Of a stretch of 8,254 nucleotides of DNA, positions 7,587-8,254 are shown in pieces. Within the stretch, counting starts at the first letter, position 1, and every line of letters starts with the position of its first letter. The position numbers were made by a program, and so were the translations under genes. This DNA comes from Porticoccus sp. (lineage in GTDB: Bacteria; Pseudomonadota; Gammaproteobacteria; Pseudomonadales; Porticoccaceae): positions 1-8,254 of the forward strand of contig NYXF01000124.1 in assembly GCA_002685455.1 (NCBI GenBank), in the 5' to 3' direction. The notes beneath the pieces were generated by a model. The model worked only from the letters and a program-made list of their open reading frames with translations. It searched no databases and had not been told where the DNA came from.

Positions 7587-8254
7587 ATGAGTACTAAAAG
7601 AATAAATAACATTAAAAAAAATATTTTAAAGGTTTCTTATTCTGCAAAGGATGGGCACGTAGCAAGTTCTTTTTCGATTATAGATATATTATTTATTTTA
7701 TATGACCAAGTAATGAATTTGACACTTGATAATTTAAATAATGAGGATAGAGATTTTATGGTGCTAAGCAAAGGCCATGCCTCACTTGCACATGCCTCAA
7801 TTTTAGAAGAGAAAGGCTTTATAACCAATAAACAATTAATGAGTTTTTGTTCACATAATAGTATTTTGGGTGGGCACTTAAGCAGTAAAAAAGTTCCTGG
7901 GGTGGAGGCTTCAACAGGATCGCTTGGGCACGGGATTTCCATATCTATAGGGATAGCTTTAGCATCTAAGATTAAGCGCTTATCAAATAGAGTTTTTGTG
8001 ATTGTTGGTGATGGTGAGATAAATGAAGGGACATTTTGGGAATCTATGTTACTCGGCGCGCAACATAATCTTAATAATTTATATTGTATTATTGACTTTA
8101 ATAGGTCAAATGATAGAGCAATAAAGCTTGATCCATTGGAAGACAAACTAAAAGCCTTTGGCTGGGATGTGTTGGTTATTAATGGGCATTCCCATGATGA
8201 GATATATGATTCACTCAATTATCAATCATCAGGCAAACCAATCGCTATCATTGC
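7587..8254 (+). CDS. Transketolase N-terminal (TPP-binding) subunit, 3' end beyond window
   Basis: The frame is open from the ATG at 7587 to the window edge, giving 222 residues. An in-frame TAA at 7578-7580 leaves this as the first ATG. It matches the N-terminal half of transketolase: AKDGH with His24, LSKGHAS (60-66) with His64, GGHLSSKKVPGVEASTGSLG (95-114), GHGIS (114-118), and the thiamine diphosphate/Mg motif GDGEINEGTFWE (141-152) closing with Asn172 in IIDFNRSN. The short amino end fits the stand-alone N-terminal subunits of split transketolases (about 270-290 residues) that pair with a separate C-terminal subunit, but the cut end means a full-length enzyme cannot be excluded. In a polysaccharide locus such enzymes may supply sugar phosphates or move a two-carbon ketol unit onto a keto-sugar; which applies here is unknown. 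It follows the cupin after 57 bases with no clear promoter or ribosome site. Confidence 0.9.
   Translation, partial: MSTKRINNIKKNILKVSYSAKDGHVASSFSIIDILFILYDQVMNLTLDNLNNEDRDFMVLSKGHASLAHASILEEKGFITNKQLMSFCSHNSILGGHLSSKKVPGVEASTGSLGHGISISIGIALASKIKRLSNRVFVIVGDGEINEGTFWESMLLGAQHNLNNLYCIIDFNRSNDRAIKLDPLEDKLKAFGWDVLVINGHSHDEIYDSLNYQSSGKPIAII

Noticed and set aside
7637..8218. A 193-codon open frame on the minus strand
   Set aside because: It lies antisense to the transketolase-like gene, whose TPP motif and KGH motif are clear on the plus strand; the minus-strand product shows no recognisable domain.

Overview
This is a strongly AT-rich stretch, entirely plus-strand and tightly packed, from a surface-polysaccharide (O-antigen, capsule or exopolysaccharide) locus of a Gram-negative bacterium. 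RmlA, RmlC and Ugd resemble the enterobacterial proteins. A small EPS-associated MarR-type regulator and a fused ManC are also present. Together these suggest a low-GC proteobacterium, probably a gammaproteobacterium, but the taxon is inferred from remembered protein similarity only.

Region 1 (1-4135) makes dTDP- and UDP-sugars. It holds the C-terminal part of rfbD/rmlD, then complete rfbA/rmlA and rfbC/rmlC (dTDP-L-rhamnose), ugd (UDP-glucose to UDP-glucuronate) and a UDP-glucuronate 4-epimerase-like SDR enzyme (UDP-glucuronate to UDP-galacturonate). The rml genes overlap by a few bases, and the last two genes follow after short gaps.

Region 2 (4136-4224) is the only real intergenic control region. 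It carries a perfect 11-bp inverted repeat lying over the -35 and spacer of a promoter with a consensus TATAAT -10. The next gene encodes a 108-aa MarR-type winged-helix protein, so autoregulation is the obvious hypothesis.

Region 3 (4225-8254) is a GDP-sugar module. It contains the MarR-type gene, manC (GDP-mannose synthesis), gmd (GDP-4-keto-6-deoxymannose), an RmlC-fold cupin resembling the Campylobacter GDP-6-deoxy-4-keto-heptose 3,5-epimerases, and the N-terminal (TPP-binding) half of a split transketolase that runs off the right edge. No GDP-fucose synthase (fcl) follows gmd. The cupin plus transketolase instead points to an uncommon GDP-linked 6-deoxy sugar, perhaps an epimerised or branched-chain one. 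This is the most interesting part of the window, and the product cannot be settled from this sequence.

No glycosyltransferase, flippase, polymerase, RNA gene, CRISPR array or mobile element is visible. The window supplies activated sugars, and the assembly genes must lie elsewhere.
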